This document shows, in pieces, positions 34,026 through 42,059 of a stretch of DNA of 64,000 nt. Source of the stretch: Nocardioides sp. (GTDB lineage: Bacteria > Actinomycetota > Actinomycetes > Propionibacteriales > Nocardioidaceae); contig JACJWV010000004.1 of NCBI GenBank assembly GCA_020636915.1, positions 62,001-126,000 on the forward strand. Reading direction: 5' to 3'. Made by a program: the position numbers and the translations under genes. Each line of letters starts with the position of its first letter. Position 1 is the stretch's first letter. The notes beneath the pieces are model-generated. The model made no database searches. It had not been told where the DNA came from and worked only from the letters and a program-made list of their open reading frames with translations.

Positions 34026-34990
34026 CGGGTGTAGACGATCTTGCCGAACTGCTCGCCCTCGAGCATCGCGGCGAAGCCGTCGCGCGCCTCGGTCATGGGC
34101 AGCACTCGGTCGATCAGCGGCCGGGCACCGGTCGCGTCGAGCATGGTGACCAGCGCGGCGAGCTCGCCCCGGGTGCCCATCGTGGAACCGATGACGCTCA
34201 GCTGCAGGAAGAAGATCCGGGTCAGCTCGGCGTCGTCGAGGTCCGGCCCCGACGTGGTCCCCGAGGTGACGATGCGACCACCGGGGCGCAGCGACCGGAT
34301 CGAGTGCGACCAGGTCGCCCGACCCACGGTCTCCATCACCGCATCGACCTTGACGGGCAGCCGGGCGCCGGACTCGTAGACCTCGTGCGCGCCGATCTCC
34401 AGGGCTCGCGCCCGCTTGCCCTCGTCGCGGCTGGTGGCGAGCACCCGCAGCCCGGCGGCACGCGCCAGCATGATCACGGCGGTCGCGACGCCACCGCCTG
34501 CGCCCTGCACGAGCACGGTCTCGCCCGCCTTGAGCTCGCCTCGGGTGAAGAGCATCCGGTACGCCGTCAGCCAGGCCGTGGGCAGGCAGGCGGCCTCCTC
34601 GAACGACAGCGACGCCGGCTTGGGCACGACGTTGGCCCGCGGCACCGCGACCCGGTCGGCGAAGGTGCCCTGGTGGCGCTCGGAGAGCAGCGACCGCTTC
34701 GGGTCGAACGTCTCGTCGCCGCTCCACGCGGGGTCGCTGACGACCGCGTGCACGACGACCTCGTTGCCGTCCTCGTCGAGGCCCGCCGCGTCGCAGCCGA
34801 GGATCATCGGCAGCGCCTCCTCGCGCAGCCCGACCCCGCGCAGCGAGAACAGGTCGTGGTGGTTGAGCGAGGCGGCCTTGACCGTGACGGTCGTCCACCC
34901 CTCTGGGACCTCGGGATCGGGCCGCTCCCCCACCTGCAGGGCGGAGATCGGGTCGTCCTTCGAGAACCGGTCGGCGTAGACGGCGAACAT
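34022..34990 (-). CDS. Medium-chain dehydrogenase/quinone-oxidoreductase family protein
   Basis: 322 residues from the ATG at 34990; a longer frame upstream adds an implausible N-terminus. GroES-like substrate domain (SLNHHDLFSLRGVG, LGCDAAGLDEDG) and Rossmann domain with VLVQGAGGGVATAVIML, then GRIVTSGTTSG. The structural-zinc cysteine cluster of classical alcohol dehydrogenases is absent, pointing to the zinc-independent quinone-reductase-like branch. It is coupled to the SDR gene downstream, so the two may act on the same compound. Confidence 0.88.
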   Translation of the reverse strand: MFAVYADRFSKDDPISALQVGERPDPEVPEGWTTVTVKAASLNHHDLFSLRGVGLREEALPMILGCDAAGLDEDGNEVVVHAVVSDPAWSGDETFDPKRSLLSERHQGTFADRVAVPRANVVPKPASLSFEEAACLPTAWLTAYRMLFTRGELKAGETVLVQGAGGGVATAVIMLARAAGLRVLATSRDEGKRARALEIGAHEVYESGARLPVKVDAVMETVGRATWSHSIRSLRPGGRIVTSGTTSGPDLDDAELTRIFFLQLSVIGSTMGTRGELAALVTMLDATGARPLIDRVLPMTEARDGFAAMLEGEQFGKIVYTR

Positions 34991-35021
34991 GCTCCCGAAC
35001 GTACCCAAGAGCAGCCGGGGA

Positions 35022-36236
35022 CTACCGCCGGGCCACCCCGTCACGACGTGCGGCGTCCGCCACAGCGGCAGCGACGGCCGGACCGACGCGGGGGTCGAAC
35101 GGGGAGGGGATCACCAGGTCCTCCGCGAGGTCGTCGCCGACCAGGCCGGCGATCGCCTCGGCGGCGGCGAGCTTCATCCCCTCGGTGATCGCCCGGGCGT
35201 GCACGTCGAACGCACCCCGGAAGATGCCCGGGAAGGCGAGCACGTTGTTGATCTGGTTGGGGAAGTCCGAACGCCCGGTCGCGACCACGCGCGCGTGCCG
35301 GTGGGCGACCTCGGGGTGCACCTCCGGGTTCGGGTTCGCCATGGCGAAGATGATCGCGTCGGGGGCCATCCGCGCGACGTCCTCCTCCGGCACCGTGCCG
35401 CCGGAGACGCCGAGGTAGACGTCGGCGCCGTCGAGCGCGTCGGCGAGGCTCCCCGTGCGCCCGGTCTTGTCCGCCGTCATCTCGGCCAGCTCCCGCTTGA
35501 CCGGCGTCAGGTCGCTGCGCCCGGAGTGCACGACCCCCTTGCGGTCGGTGACCGCGAGGTCCTTGATCCCCGCCTCGAGGAGGATCTTGGCGATCGCGAC
35601 GCCGGCCGCGCCCGCCCCGGAGATCACCACGCGGGTGGTCGCGGCGTCCCGTCCGGTGAGGGTGAGTGCGTTCCAGAGCGCGGCGAGCGCCACCACGGCG
35701 GTGCCGTGCTGGTCGTCGTGGAAGACGGGGATGTCCAGGAGCTCCTTGAGCCGGTCCTCGATCTCGAAGCACCGCGGCGCGGAGATGTCCTCGAGGTTGA
35801 TGCCCCCGAAGCTCGGCGCCAGGCGCGCCACGGTCTCGATGATCTCCTCGACGTCGGTCGTGTCGAGGCAGATGGGCACCGCGTCGACGCCGCCGAACTG
35901 CTTGAACAGCACCGCCTTGCCCTCCATCACCGGCATCGCCGCGGCCGGGCCGATGTCGCCGAGGCCGAGCACGGCGGTGCCGTCGGTGACGACCGCGACC
36001 GTGTTGGGGACCCACGTGTAGTGCTGCGTCAGCGTGGGGTCGGCGGCGATGGCCTCGCAGACCCGGGCCACGCCCGGGGTGTAGGCCAGGGAGAGGTCGT
36101 CGCGCCCCGCCAGCGGGACGGTCGCGCTGACCGCCATCTTGCCGCCGACGTGGAGGTCGAAGACCGGGTCACCGGCGTGGGGGTGACCTGCTGAGGACTG
36201 GCCTTCGGGGGACTCGGGGGACTGGGGAGAGGACAT
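35022..36236 (-). CDS. NAD(P)-dependent malic enzyme
   Basis: 404 residues. Oxidatively decarboxylates malate to pyruvate. Signatures: LSLAYTPGVARVCEAI, GDIGPAAAMPVMEGKAVLFK, NLEDISAPRCFEIE, DDQHGTAVV (metal ligand region) and VISGAGAAGVAIAKILLEAG (dinucleotide binding), FALSNPNPEVHP-like FAMANPNPEVHP. It is the short MaeB-type form without a phosphotransacetylase domain. The ATG at 36236 begins a Ser/Pro/Glu-rich leader before the conserved core at HVGGKMAVS. A triplicated 12-base repeat lies just upstream (36270-36305). Confidence 0.95.
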   Translation of the reverse strand: MSSPQSPESPEGQSSAGHPHAGDPVFDLHVGGKMAVSATVPLAGRDDLSLAYTPGVARVCEAIAADPTLTQHYTWVPNTVAVVTDGTAVLGLGDIGPAAAMPVMEGKAVLFKQFGGVDAVPICLDTTDVEEIIETVARLAPSFGGINLEDISAPRCFEIEDRLKELLDIPVFHDDQHGTAVVALAALWNALTLTGRDAATTRVVISGAGAAGVAIAKILLEAGIKDLAVTDRKGVVHSGRSDLTPVKRELAEMTADKTGRTGSLADALDGADVYLGVSGGTVPEEDVARMAPDAIIFAMANPNPEVHPEVAHRHARVVATGRSDFPNQINNVLAFPGIFRGAFDVHARAITEGMKLAAAEAIAGLVGDDLAEDLVIPSPFDPRVGPAVAAAVADAARRDGVARR

Positions 36237-36269
36237 GGGCGGGCTTTCCAACGCGAGACAGGGCAGACG

Positions 36270-36305
36270 GACGGGCGTGCAGACGGGTGTGCAGGCGGGT
36301 GTGTG
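36270..36305. repeat. Triple 12-base tandem repeat upstream of malic enzyme
   Basis: gacgggcgtgca, gacgggtgtgca and ggcgggtgtgtg follow each other with an exact 12-base period, 34 bases before the malic enzyme start. Read on the minus strand it could be translated as a Thr-Pro-Cys/Val repeat, but the supporting frame has no ribosome site. It may be a regulatory site or a replication-slippage repeat. Confidence 0.7.
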
Positions 36306-36425
36306 GTGAGGTCCGGCTCGACGCGCGAGGGGTGGTGCGCGGAACCGTCGGACCTCGGGGTTCTCCCACCCGTCAGTGTCGCACACCCCGGTGGTGCCCC
36401 GGAGCCGGAGCCGACGCGGGCCGCC

Positions 36426-36716
36426 TCACAGTCGGCGGGGTCGGGGCCAGATCCGGGCCACGGTGACCGCGATCACGTCGTCAGCCGCGACCGGCCCCCG
36501 GTGCCGCGAGTCGACACCCGCGTCGGGGTTGTCGCTCACGAGCCACCATGCGGGCGCACCCGCGCGCGTCGTACGCCGGTCGGCGGCCCGTTTGACCGCC
36601 AGCGTCCCGTCGGCGAACCGGGCGAGCACGAGGGCACCAGGGCGCACCCGCCGGCGGTAGGACACCAGCAACCGGTCCCCGTCGACCAGCGTGGGCTCCA
36701 TCGACCGCCCGCGCAC
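36426..36716 (-). CDS. sodX: Nickel superoxide dismutase maturation protease (S26 family)
   Basis: 96 residues. Signal-peptidase-I-like serine protease with the Ser/Lys dyad: catalytic Ser5 in RGRSMEPTLVDGDRLLV and Lys42 in LAVKRAADR, followed by WWLVSDNPDAGVDSR. It lacks the membrane anchor of LepB. It is divergent from sodN, as SodX is in other actinobacteria, and removes the propeptide so that the His of the nickel hook becomes residue 1. The start is uncertain: GTG at 36716 has GGGGA nine bases upstream; GTG at 36806 would add 30 residues but has no ribosome site. Confidence 0.88.
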   Translation of the reverse strand: MRGRSMEPTLVDGDRLLVSYRRRVRPGALVLARFADGTLAVKRAADRRTTRAGAPAWWLVSDNPDAGVDSRHRGPVAADDVIAVTVARIWPRPRRL

Positions 36717-36742
36717 GACCGCGAGTCCCCACCACCACGTGT

Positions 36743-36778
36743 CTCTCGACCTGCCTCTCGAGGTGTCTCTCGACGTGG
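36743..36778. repeat. Triple 12-base direct repeat between sodX and sodN
   Basis: ctctcgacctgc, ctctcgaggtgt and ctctcgacgtgg occur with an exact 12-base period; ctctcga is identical in all three. The block lies in the divergent promoter region, about 95 bases before sodN and 27 before the preferred sodX start. It could bind a regulator such as a nickel sensor, or could be a coding repeat if sodX starts at 36806. Confidence 0.7.
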
Positions 36779-36870
36779 AACGGGTACCTCGTCCGGGATG
36801 TGGCACGCGGAGTAGTGTCGCAGCCGCTGCCCTGCGTGGCAGCCCAGAGACCGATGACGAGAGGACCCGC

Positions 36871-37272
36871 ATGTTCGCGCGACTGTTCGCACCCACCCTC
36901 GAGGTTTCCGCCCACTGCGACCTTCCCTGCGGCGTCTACGACCCCGCGCAGGCCCGGATCGAGGCCGAGTCGATCAAGGCCATCATCGCGAAGGTCGCGG
37001 ACAACGACGACCCCGACTTCCGCACCCGCGCCATCCTCATCAAGGAGCAGCGCTCGGAGCTGGTCAAGCACCACCTGTGGGTGCTGTGGACCGACTACTT
37101 CAAGCCTCCGCACTTCGAGAAGTACCCGCAGCTGCACACCCTGGTGAACGAGGCCACCAAGCTCGCGGGCGCCTCGGGCACCAAGGGCGAGCTCGACGCC
37201 GGCAAGGCCGACGAGCTGCTCGCGAAGATCGACGAGATCGCAGAGATCTTCTGGGAGACGAAGAAGGCCTGA
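36871..37272 (+). CDS. sodN: Nickel superoxide dismutase
   Basis: 133 residues. Converts superoxide to hydrogen peroxide and oxygen. A 14-residue propeptide (MFARLFAPTLEVSA) precedes HCDLPCGVYDP, the nickel hook: after cleavage His1, Cys2 and Cys6 bind nickel. The remaining 108 residues form the four-helix bundle of the hexamer subunit. Length and hook match the Streptomyces enzyme. GAGAGGA before the ATG is a good ribosome site. The divergent sodX gene encodes the maturation protease. Synthesis depends on nickel in relatives; a candidate control element is the 12-base repeat at 36743-36778. Confidence 0.98.
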   Translation: MFARLFAPTLEVSAHCDLPCGVYDPAQARIEAESIKAIIAKVADNDDPDFRTRAILIKEQRSELVKHHLWVLWTDYFKPPHFEKYPQLHTLVNEATKLAGASGTKGELDAGKADELLAKIDEIAEIFWETKKA

Positions 37273-37284
37273 CTCCGTCAGGCC
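37266..37284 (+). terminator. Hairpin at the end of sodN
   Basis: ggcctgac (37266-37273) pairs with gtcaggcc (37277-37284) around a three-base loop. It overlaps the sodN stop codon and is followed by ctcttc. Probably an intrinsic terminator. Confidence 0.7.
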
Positions 37285-37313
37285 CTCTTCGCAGGGGCCT
37301 GCGGTCCCGGATC

Positions 37314-37340
37314 GTTTAGCGGGGACCGGCCACCGGGTAC
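37314..37340 (+). promoter_or_regulatory. SigF/SigB-type promoter of the anti-sigma/sigma operon
   Basis: GTTT at 37314-37317, a 17-base spacer, then GGGTAC at 37335-37340. This fits the promoter class read by the SigF/SigB sigma group in actinobacteria. It lies 96 bases upstream of the anti-sigma start, so the sigma factor probably activates its own operon. The spacer and -10 fall inside the left half of the inverted repeat at 37317-37365. Confidence 0.65.
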
Positions 37341-37365
37341 GTCACCCGGAGGCCGGTCCCCGCTA
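37317..37365. terminator. Long inverted repeat overlapping the SigF-type promoter
   Basis: tagcggggaccggcc (37317-37331) pairs perfectly with ggccggtccccgcta (37351-37365), and ccgggt (37333-37338) with acccgg (37344-37349), leaving a five-base loop. It stands between sodN and the anti-sigma gene. It may terminate sodN readthrough, and it also contains most of the promoter at 37314-37340. Confidence 0.7.
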
Positions 37366-37435
37366 CTGTTCGCAGGACCGGGCAGTGCACGAGGCACCAC
37401 CCGACCAGCACCGACACAGCCCCGAGGACGGCGAC

Positions 37436-37867
37436 ATGGCATCGATCGGCGCAGGCAGCGACAGCACCCCCGGGCAGCCCGACCGCCGGGCCGACGTGGA
37501 GCTGCGGCTGCCGGCGGACAGCGCGTTCGCCTCCGTGCTCCGCACGACGACGGCGGGCCTGGCAGCACGCCTGGACTTCCCGATCGACGACATCGAGGAC
37601 CTCCGCATCGCGGTCGGCGAGGCGAGCGCGATGGTGCTCCCCGAGGCGGCGCCCGGCTCGGACCTGACCTGCCGGTTCTTCATGGCGCACGCGGCGCTCA
37701 CGGTCAGCGTCGCCGTCGACGTCGACCACGACGTGACGCCCGACTTCGACAGCTTCGCCTGGCAGGTGCTCACCACCCTCGCCACCCACGCGACCTCCGA
37801 CAACGGGTCGGGCGCCTTCGTCATCACCCTCACCATGGAGTCGGGGCATCCCGAGATCGGGATCTGA
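37436..37867 (+). CDS. RsbW/UsfX-like anti-sigma factor
   Basis: 143 residues from the ATG at 37436 (GAGGAC upstream); an upstream in-frame ATG at 37385 lacks a site. The protein has the GHKL-type anti-sigma layout of the RsbW family: VELRLPADSAFASVLRTTTA at the start, FPIDDIEDLRIAVGEASAMV covering the N-box helix (a usual Asn is not evident), and a C-terminal sheet ending FVITLTMES. It should bind and hold the sigma factor encoded one base downstream; an anti-anti-sigma gene is not present in the window. Confidence 0.85.
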   Translation: MASIGAGSDSTPGQPDRRADVELRLPADSAFASVLRTTTAGLAARLDFPIDDIEDLRIAVGEASAMVLPEAAPGSDLTCRFFMAHAALTVSVAVDVDHDVTPDFDSFAWQVLTTLATHATSDNGSGAFVITLTMESGHPEIGI

Positions 37868-37868
37868 C

Positions 37869-38684
37869 GTGGCGGCCGACACCGGGTGGGAGGATCCCGA
37901 GCCCGACGCCCCCACGGGCGTCGAGGCGACCCGTCGGCGCAGTGCCGAGCTGTTCGTCGTCCTGCGTGACGAGGAGGGCAGCCAGGCCGGGCGCGACGGT
38001 GCCCGCGACGCGCTCGTGCACCTCCACCTGCCGCTCGTCGAGCACTGCGCGCGCCGGTTCCGCAACCGCGGTGAACCGCTGGAGGACCTGGTCCAGGTCG
38101 GCACGATCGGCCTCATCAAGTCGATCGACCGTTTCGACTCCGAGCGCGGCGTCGAGTTCTCGACCTACGCGACACCCACCATCATCGGCGAGATCAAGCG
38201 CTACTTCCGCGACAAGGGCTGGGCGATCCGGGTCCCCCGCCGGCTCCAGGAGCTGCGGATGCAGATCGGCTCGGCGACCGCCGAGCTCACCCAGTCCCTG
38301 GGTCGCTCGCCGACGCCGCGCGAGCTGGCTGACGCGATCGGTGTCTCGGTCGAGGAGATCGTCGAGGGCATCGAGTCGAGCAACGCCTACTCCACGCTGT
38401 CGCTGGACGCCAGTGACGACAGCGACGACGGTGCCGCCACGATGCTCGACGCGATCGGCGTCGACGACGAGGGCCTGGAGCACGTGGAGATCCGGGAGTC
38501 GATCAAGCCGCTCCTGGACCGGCTGGAGCCGCGGGAGAAGAAGATCCTCCTGCTGCGGTTCTTCAAGAACATGACCCAGTCCCAGATCGCCGACGAGATC
38601 GGCGTCTCCCAGATGCACGTCTCCCGGCTGCTCAACCGCACGCTGGAGCAGCTGCGCACCTCCCTGGAGGAGGAGTCCCGCTAG
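37869..38684 (+). CDS. SigF/SigB-family stress sigma factor
   Basis: 271 residues, GTG start one base after the anti-sigma stop. Region 2: EDLVQVGTIGLIKSIDRFD and EFSTYATPTIIGEIKRYFRD; region 3: GRSPTPRELADAIGVSVEEI; region 4: QSQIADEIGVSQMHVSRLL for -35 recognition. Group 3 sigma factor of the general-stress/sporulation type. It is co-expressed with an RsbW-like anti-sigma factor and probably reads the GTTT-N17-GGGTAC sequence in front of its operon. The release trigger is unknown here. It ends four bases into the convergent membrane protein gene. Confidence 0.94.
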   Translation: MAADTGWEDPEPDAPTGVEATRRRSAELFVVLRDEEGSQAGRDGARDALVHLHLPLVEHCARRFRNRGEPLEDLVQVGTIGLIKSIDRFDSERGVEFSTYATPTIIGEIKRYFRDKGWAIRVPRRLQELRMQIGSATAELTQSLGRSPTPRELADAIGVSVEEIVEGIESSNAYSTLSLDASDDSDDGAATMLDAIGVDDEGLEHVEIRESIKPLLDRLEPREKKILLLRFFKNMTQSQIADEIGVSQMHVSRLLNRTLEQLRTSLEEESR

Positions 38685-39079
38685 TCCCGGGGCCGGACCT
38701 CGCGCTCGTCGAGCGCGGCGATGCTCGAGGGCACCAGGAGGCCGACCAGCACGAGCACGGCGACCAGCGCCAGCACGGCGGCGGCCACCGTGGTCCCACC
38801 GCCGCGGAAGCTCCACGCCACCCCGAGCTGGATGAGCTGGGCGAGCACGATCGGGCTGCGGGCCCACGACCGGCCGTGGGTGACCGCCCAGGCGGCGGCG
38901 AGGAGCAGGCCGCCGTACGCGGCGAAGAACACCGCGGTCGTGACCGCGACCGCCACGCGGTCCGAGGAGGTGCTCGCCAGCTCGAGGACCGCGTACCCGA
39001 GGAGCAGCAGGCCCTCGACGGCCACCAGGGAGGCGGCCACCACGAGCGGAGCCGGGTTGGAGGGGCGGCGTACTGTCAC
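38681..39079 (-). CDS. Four-helix membrane protein of unknown function
   Basis: 132 residues, GTG start at 39079. Four hydrophobic helices (about 11-31, 42-63, 74-90 and 97-117) and a charged C-terminus ending DEREVRPRD. Small conserved-looking integral membrane protein of a type frequent in Nocardioidaceae; I do not recognise a named family. It overlaps the end of the sigma gene by four bases on the other strand and is divergent from whiB. Confidence 0.75.
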   Translation of the reverse strand: MTVRRPSNPAPLVVAASLVAVEGLLLLGYAVLELASTSSDRVAVAVTTAVFFAAYGGLLLAAAWAVTHGRSWARSPIVLAQLIQLGVAWSFRGGGTTVAAAVLALVAVLVLVGLLVPSSIAALDEREVRPRD

Positions 39080-39350
39080 ACGGCGAGCCTAGAAGAGGGG
39101 ACGGCACGTCGGTACGACGGCGGTCCGCTCCCGCCGCGCAGGTCGGCGCCGAGGACCCGGTGTGACGCCCACGACGCAGCAAACCCGGCAGAAGGGGTTG
39201 TTTAACGGTCCAAAGGTTGCCAGTCTTGTCCGGTGCGCTCGTGAAAGCGTTCACTTCGCTGTGCCGACACCGGCAGCCGAACCGCACCCGCAGGTCTTGT
39301 CGACCCTGACCTGCACGACGAGCTTTGACGAAAGTAGGGATCCCCCAGCC

Positions 39351-39602
39351 ATGGATTGGCGCCACCGCTCCGCCTGCCTCGACGAGGACCCGGAGCTGTT
39401 CTTCCCGATCGGCAACACCGGTCCGGCCATCCTCCAGATCGAGGAGGCCAAGCAGGTGTGCCGACGCTGCGAGGTGCGCGAGCAGTGCCTCGCGTGGGCC
39501 CTCGAGGCGGGACAGGACCACGGCGTCTGGGGCGGCCTGAGCGAGGACGAGCGGCGCGCGCTGAAGCGCCGCAGCGCCCGCTCCCGGGTCCGCACGGCCT
39601 AG
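39351..39602 (+). CDS. WhiB1/WblE-like iron-sulfur transcription regulator
   Basis: 83 residues from the ATG at 39351; upstream in-frame extension is not conserved in form. The four iron-sulfur cysteines are in SACLDEDPELFF (Cys9) and QVCRRCEVREQC, then the turn GVWGGLSEDER and the basic tail ALKRRSARSR. The short form and neighbours (PdtaS-like kinase) match WhiB1 of mycobacteria (WblE in Streptomyces), an essential nitric-oxide-sensitive protein that binds the housekeeping sigma factor. About 270 bases upstream are free of genes and should hold its promoter. Confidence 0.96.
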   Translation: MDWRHRSACLDEDPELFFPIGNTGPAILQIEEAKQVCRRCEVREQCLAWALEAGQDHGVWGGLSEDERRALKRRSARSRVRTA

Positions 39603-39617
39603 CCGGAGGTCACCCGG

Positions 39618-41099
39618 CTACCTCTCGTCGACCGGCACGTCGACCTCGGCGCGGGTCCCGCGCGCGTCCGGCCGGGGCCCCAGCGACAGCTGTCCACCGA
39701 GCTCGGACTCGACGAGCGTGCGCACGATCGAGAGCCCCAGGTTGGTCGACCCGTCGAGGTCGAACCCCTCGGGCAGCCCCTGACCGTCGTCGTCGACCGT
39801 CACGTGCAGCCGGCCGACCAGCCGGCGCGCCGTGAGGACGATCTCCCCCGTCTCGTCGGCCCGGTCCGGGTCGTAGCCGTGCTCGACCGCGTTCTGCAGG
39901 ATCTCGGTGAGCACCATCGCCAGCGCCGTGGCCGCCTCCGACGGCAGCACGCCGAAGCTGCCCACGCGGCGCACCCGCACCCGGCTGCCCACCGCGCTGA
40001 CGTCGGTCACCATCCGGCCGAGCGGGTCCACGATCTCGTCGAAGTCGACGCGCTCCTCCACGGCCTGGCTCAGGGTCTCGTGGACGATCGCGATCGAGCC
40101 CACTCGCCGCACCGCCTCCTCCAGCGCCAGCCGGGCGGCCTCGGAGTCCATCCGGCGGGCCTGGAGGCGCAGCAGCGCGGCGACGGTCTGGAGGTTGTTC
40201 TTCACTCGGTGGTGGATCTCGCGGATCGTCGCGTCCTTGGTCACCAGCTCGCGGTCACGCCGCCGCAGGTCGGTCACGTCCCGCACCAGGACCAGCGCGC
40301 CGAGGTGGTCGCCCTGCGGGCGCAGCGGGATCGACCGGACGATCAGCGACACCCCGTCCGTGCCGATCTCGGTGTCGCGGTGGGCCCGTCCCCCGAGCAC
40401 GGCGCTCAGCGTCTCCTCGTCGGGCCGCCGCCGCGGCGGCACGAGCCGGCGGGTGGTCTCGGCCAGCGACAGCCCGGCCAGGTCCCCGGAGAGACCCAGC
40501 CGCCGGAAGACCGACAGCGCGTTGGGGCTGGCGTAGACGACCGACCCCTTCGCGTCGACCCGGAGGAAGCCGTCCCCCACGCGCGGTGAGTCCGCGTGGT
40601 CGCTGCGCTGGCCGGCCGCGGGGAAGTAGCCGTGCGCGATCATCTGGGTCAGGTCCGCCGCCGTCTGCAGGTAGGACAGCTCGAGGCGGCTGGGGGTGCG
40701 GACACCCAGCAGGTTGGTGTTGCGGGCCACCACCGCGATCACCCGACCGGCGCGCCGCACGGGGATGGTCTCCACCCGCACCGGCACGTCGTCCCGCCAC
40801 TCCGGGTCGCCCTCGCGGACCAGCCGGCCCTGGTGGTAGGCCGCGTCGATCAGCGGTCGGCGTCCGGCCGGGACGAAGGTGCCGACGACGTCGTCGACGT
40901 ACGCCGTCGGGCCGGTCGTCGGACGCATCTGCCCGGCCGCCCAGAACCCCTGTCCGTCCCGGTCCGGGAGCCACAGCACCAGGTCGGCGAAGGACAGGTC
41001 GGCGATGATCTGCCAGTCGGCCTGGAGCAGCTGCAGCCAGGCCACGTCCTCGTCGTCGAGGTCGGTGTGGCTGCGCACCAGGTCGATCAGGGACGGCAC
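39618..41099 (-). CDS. PdtaS-type cytoplasmic sensor histidine kinase
   Basis: 493 residues without membrane helices. Order: GAF-like N-terminal sensor (about 1-150), PAS domain (about 185-285, DGFLRVDAKGSVVYASPN), HisKA_2 with IHHRVKNNLQTVAALLRL (phospho-His) and HATPase with EILQNAVEHGY and NLGLSIVRTL. This is the PdtaS architecture, which signals to the RNA-binding antiterminator PdtaR; pdtaR is not in this window. It is convergent with whiB, the same neighbour as in M. tuberculosis (Rv3219-Rv3220c). GTG start at 41099. Confidence 0.94.
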   Translation of the reverse strand: MPSLIDLVRSHTDLDDEDVAWLQLLQADWQIIADLSFADLVLWLPDRDGQGFWAAGQMRPTTGPTAYVDDVVGTFVPAGRRPLIDAAYHQGRLVREGDPEWRDDVPVRVETIPVRRAGRVIAVVARNTNLLGVRTPSRLELSYLQTAADLTQMIAHGYFPAAGQRSDHADSPRVGDGFLRVDAKGSVVYASPNALSVFRRLGLSGDLAGLSLAETTRRLVPPRRRPDEETLSAVLGGRAHRDTEIGTDGVSLIVRSIPLRPQGDHLGALVLVRDVTDLRRRDRELVTKDATIREIHHRVKNNLQTVAALLRLQARRMDSEAARLALEEAVRRVGSIAIVHETLSQAVEERVDFDEIVDPLGRMVTDVSAVGSRVRVRRVGSFGVLPSEAATALAMVLTEILQNAVEHGYDPDRADETGEIVLTARRLVGRLHVTVDDDGQGLPEGFDLDGSTNLGLSIVRTLVESELGGQLSLGPRPDARGTRAEVDVPVDER

Positions 41100-41198
41100 G
41101 CGCCCAGGTTAGGGGTCGGGGTCACCGGCTGTGGGACCGGCCACGGACCGAGTGGTCCGCTTGTGGAGGTCCAGACCACCTCTGCCAGGATGGCTCCC

Positions 41199-42050
41199 AT
41201 GCCCGGGTCGTACTGGAAGCAGGTCCACGCCACCGGCCTCGCGGTCCCCCAGGACCGACCCCTCGACGACCTCACCGCGGAGCTCACCCGGATGCTCGGC
41301 GACCCCGATCCCGCCCAGCGGGACGGCACGGCCTACCCCACGCTGACGACCTGGATCGACCGCGGGGTGTACGACGACCTGCTCGCCGGCCTGGGCGACG
41401 GCATGGCCATCGGGCTCCAGGTCGGCATCGGCGAGGTCGGCACCGACACGGTCTTCCGGCGCAGCTTCTCCGCGCTCGTGCTCGGCGAGTGCATCGCGCG
41501 GGACAACCACCGACCGCTGCTGCCCGGCGGGAAGATCCTCGAGTGGGGCGACCGGCTGGCCGCCTGGCTGCTGCGCGAGCGCGACCTGCGCGCGTTCGTG
41601 CCCGGCAAGGGGTGGGCGCACGCGGTCGCCCACGGGGCCGACAGCCTTGCGATCCTCGCCAGCTCCCCGCACCTCGCGCAGCCCGAGCTGACCGTGATCC
41701 TCGACGTGATCGCCGACCGGGTGCTGCTGCGGGTCGACCGCCTGTTCACCAACGGCGAGCCCGACCGGCTCGCCTTCGCCACCATGAACGTGCTGCGCCG
41801 CAACGTCGTCCCGCTGCGGGTGCTCGAGCCGTGGGTGCGCCGACTGGCGGTCGCGGCGTCCACGCGCTCGACGTACGACGGCCGCGACCCCTACCTGCTG
41901 GGCGGCAACGCCGAGGCGTTCCTGCGTGCGCTCTACCTCCAGCTCGCGATGGGCGCACGCCCGCCCCAGGTCCGCTCCGACCTGCTGCTCGTCGTGGTGG
42001 ACGCGCTGAAGGCGACGAACTCCGCCTTCCTGTCGGCTACGGGTGAGTAA
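41199..42050 (+). CDS. DUF2785 domain protein
   Basis: 283 residues. The ATG at 41199 has AGGA eight bases upstream; another ATG at 41190 is in frame. Helix-rich sequence with FSALVLGECIARDNHRPLL, GWAHAVAHGADSL and VWVRRLA-type motifs fits the DUF2785 family, helical-repeat proteins of unknown function. No signal peptide. Nine bases separate it from the thiamine-diphosphate enzyme gene, so co-transcription is likely. Confidence 0.82.
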   Translation: MPGSYWKQVHATGLAVPQDRPLDDLTAELTRMLGDPDPAQRDGTAYPTLTTWIDRGVYDDLLAGLGDGMAIGLQVGIGEVGTDTVFRRSFSALVLGECIARDNHRPLLPGGKILEWGDRLAAWLLRERDLRAFVPGKGWAHAVAHGADSLAILASSPHLAQPELTVILDVIADRVLLRVDRLFTNGEPDRLAFATMNVLRRNVVPLRVLEPWVRRLAVAASTRSTYDGRDPYLLGGNAEAFLRALYLQLAMGARPPQVRSDLLLVVVDALKATNSAFLSATGE

Positions 42051-42059
42051 CCTGCGGTC

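Noticed and set aside
39080..39350. Hidden gene upstream of whiB
   Set aside because: Only an in-frame extension of whiB with no ribosome site and no conserved character; treated as the promoter region.
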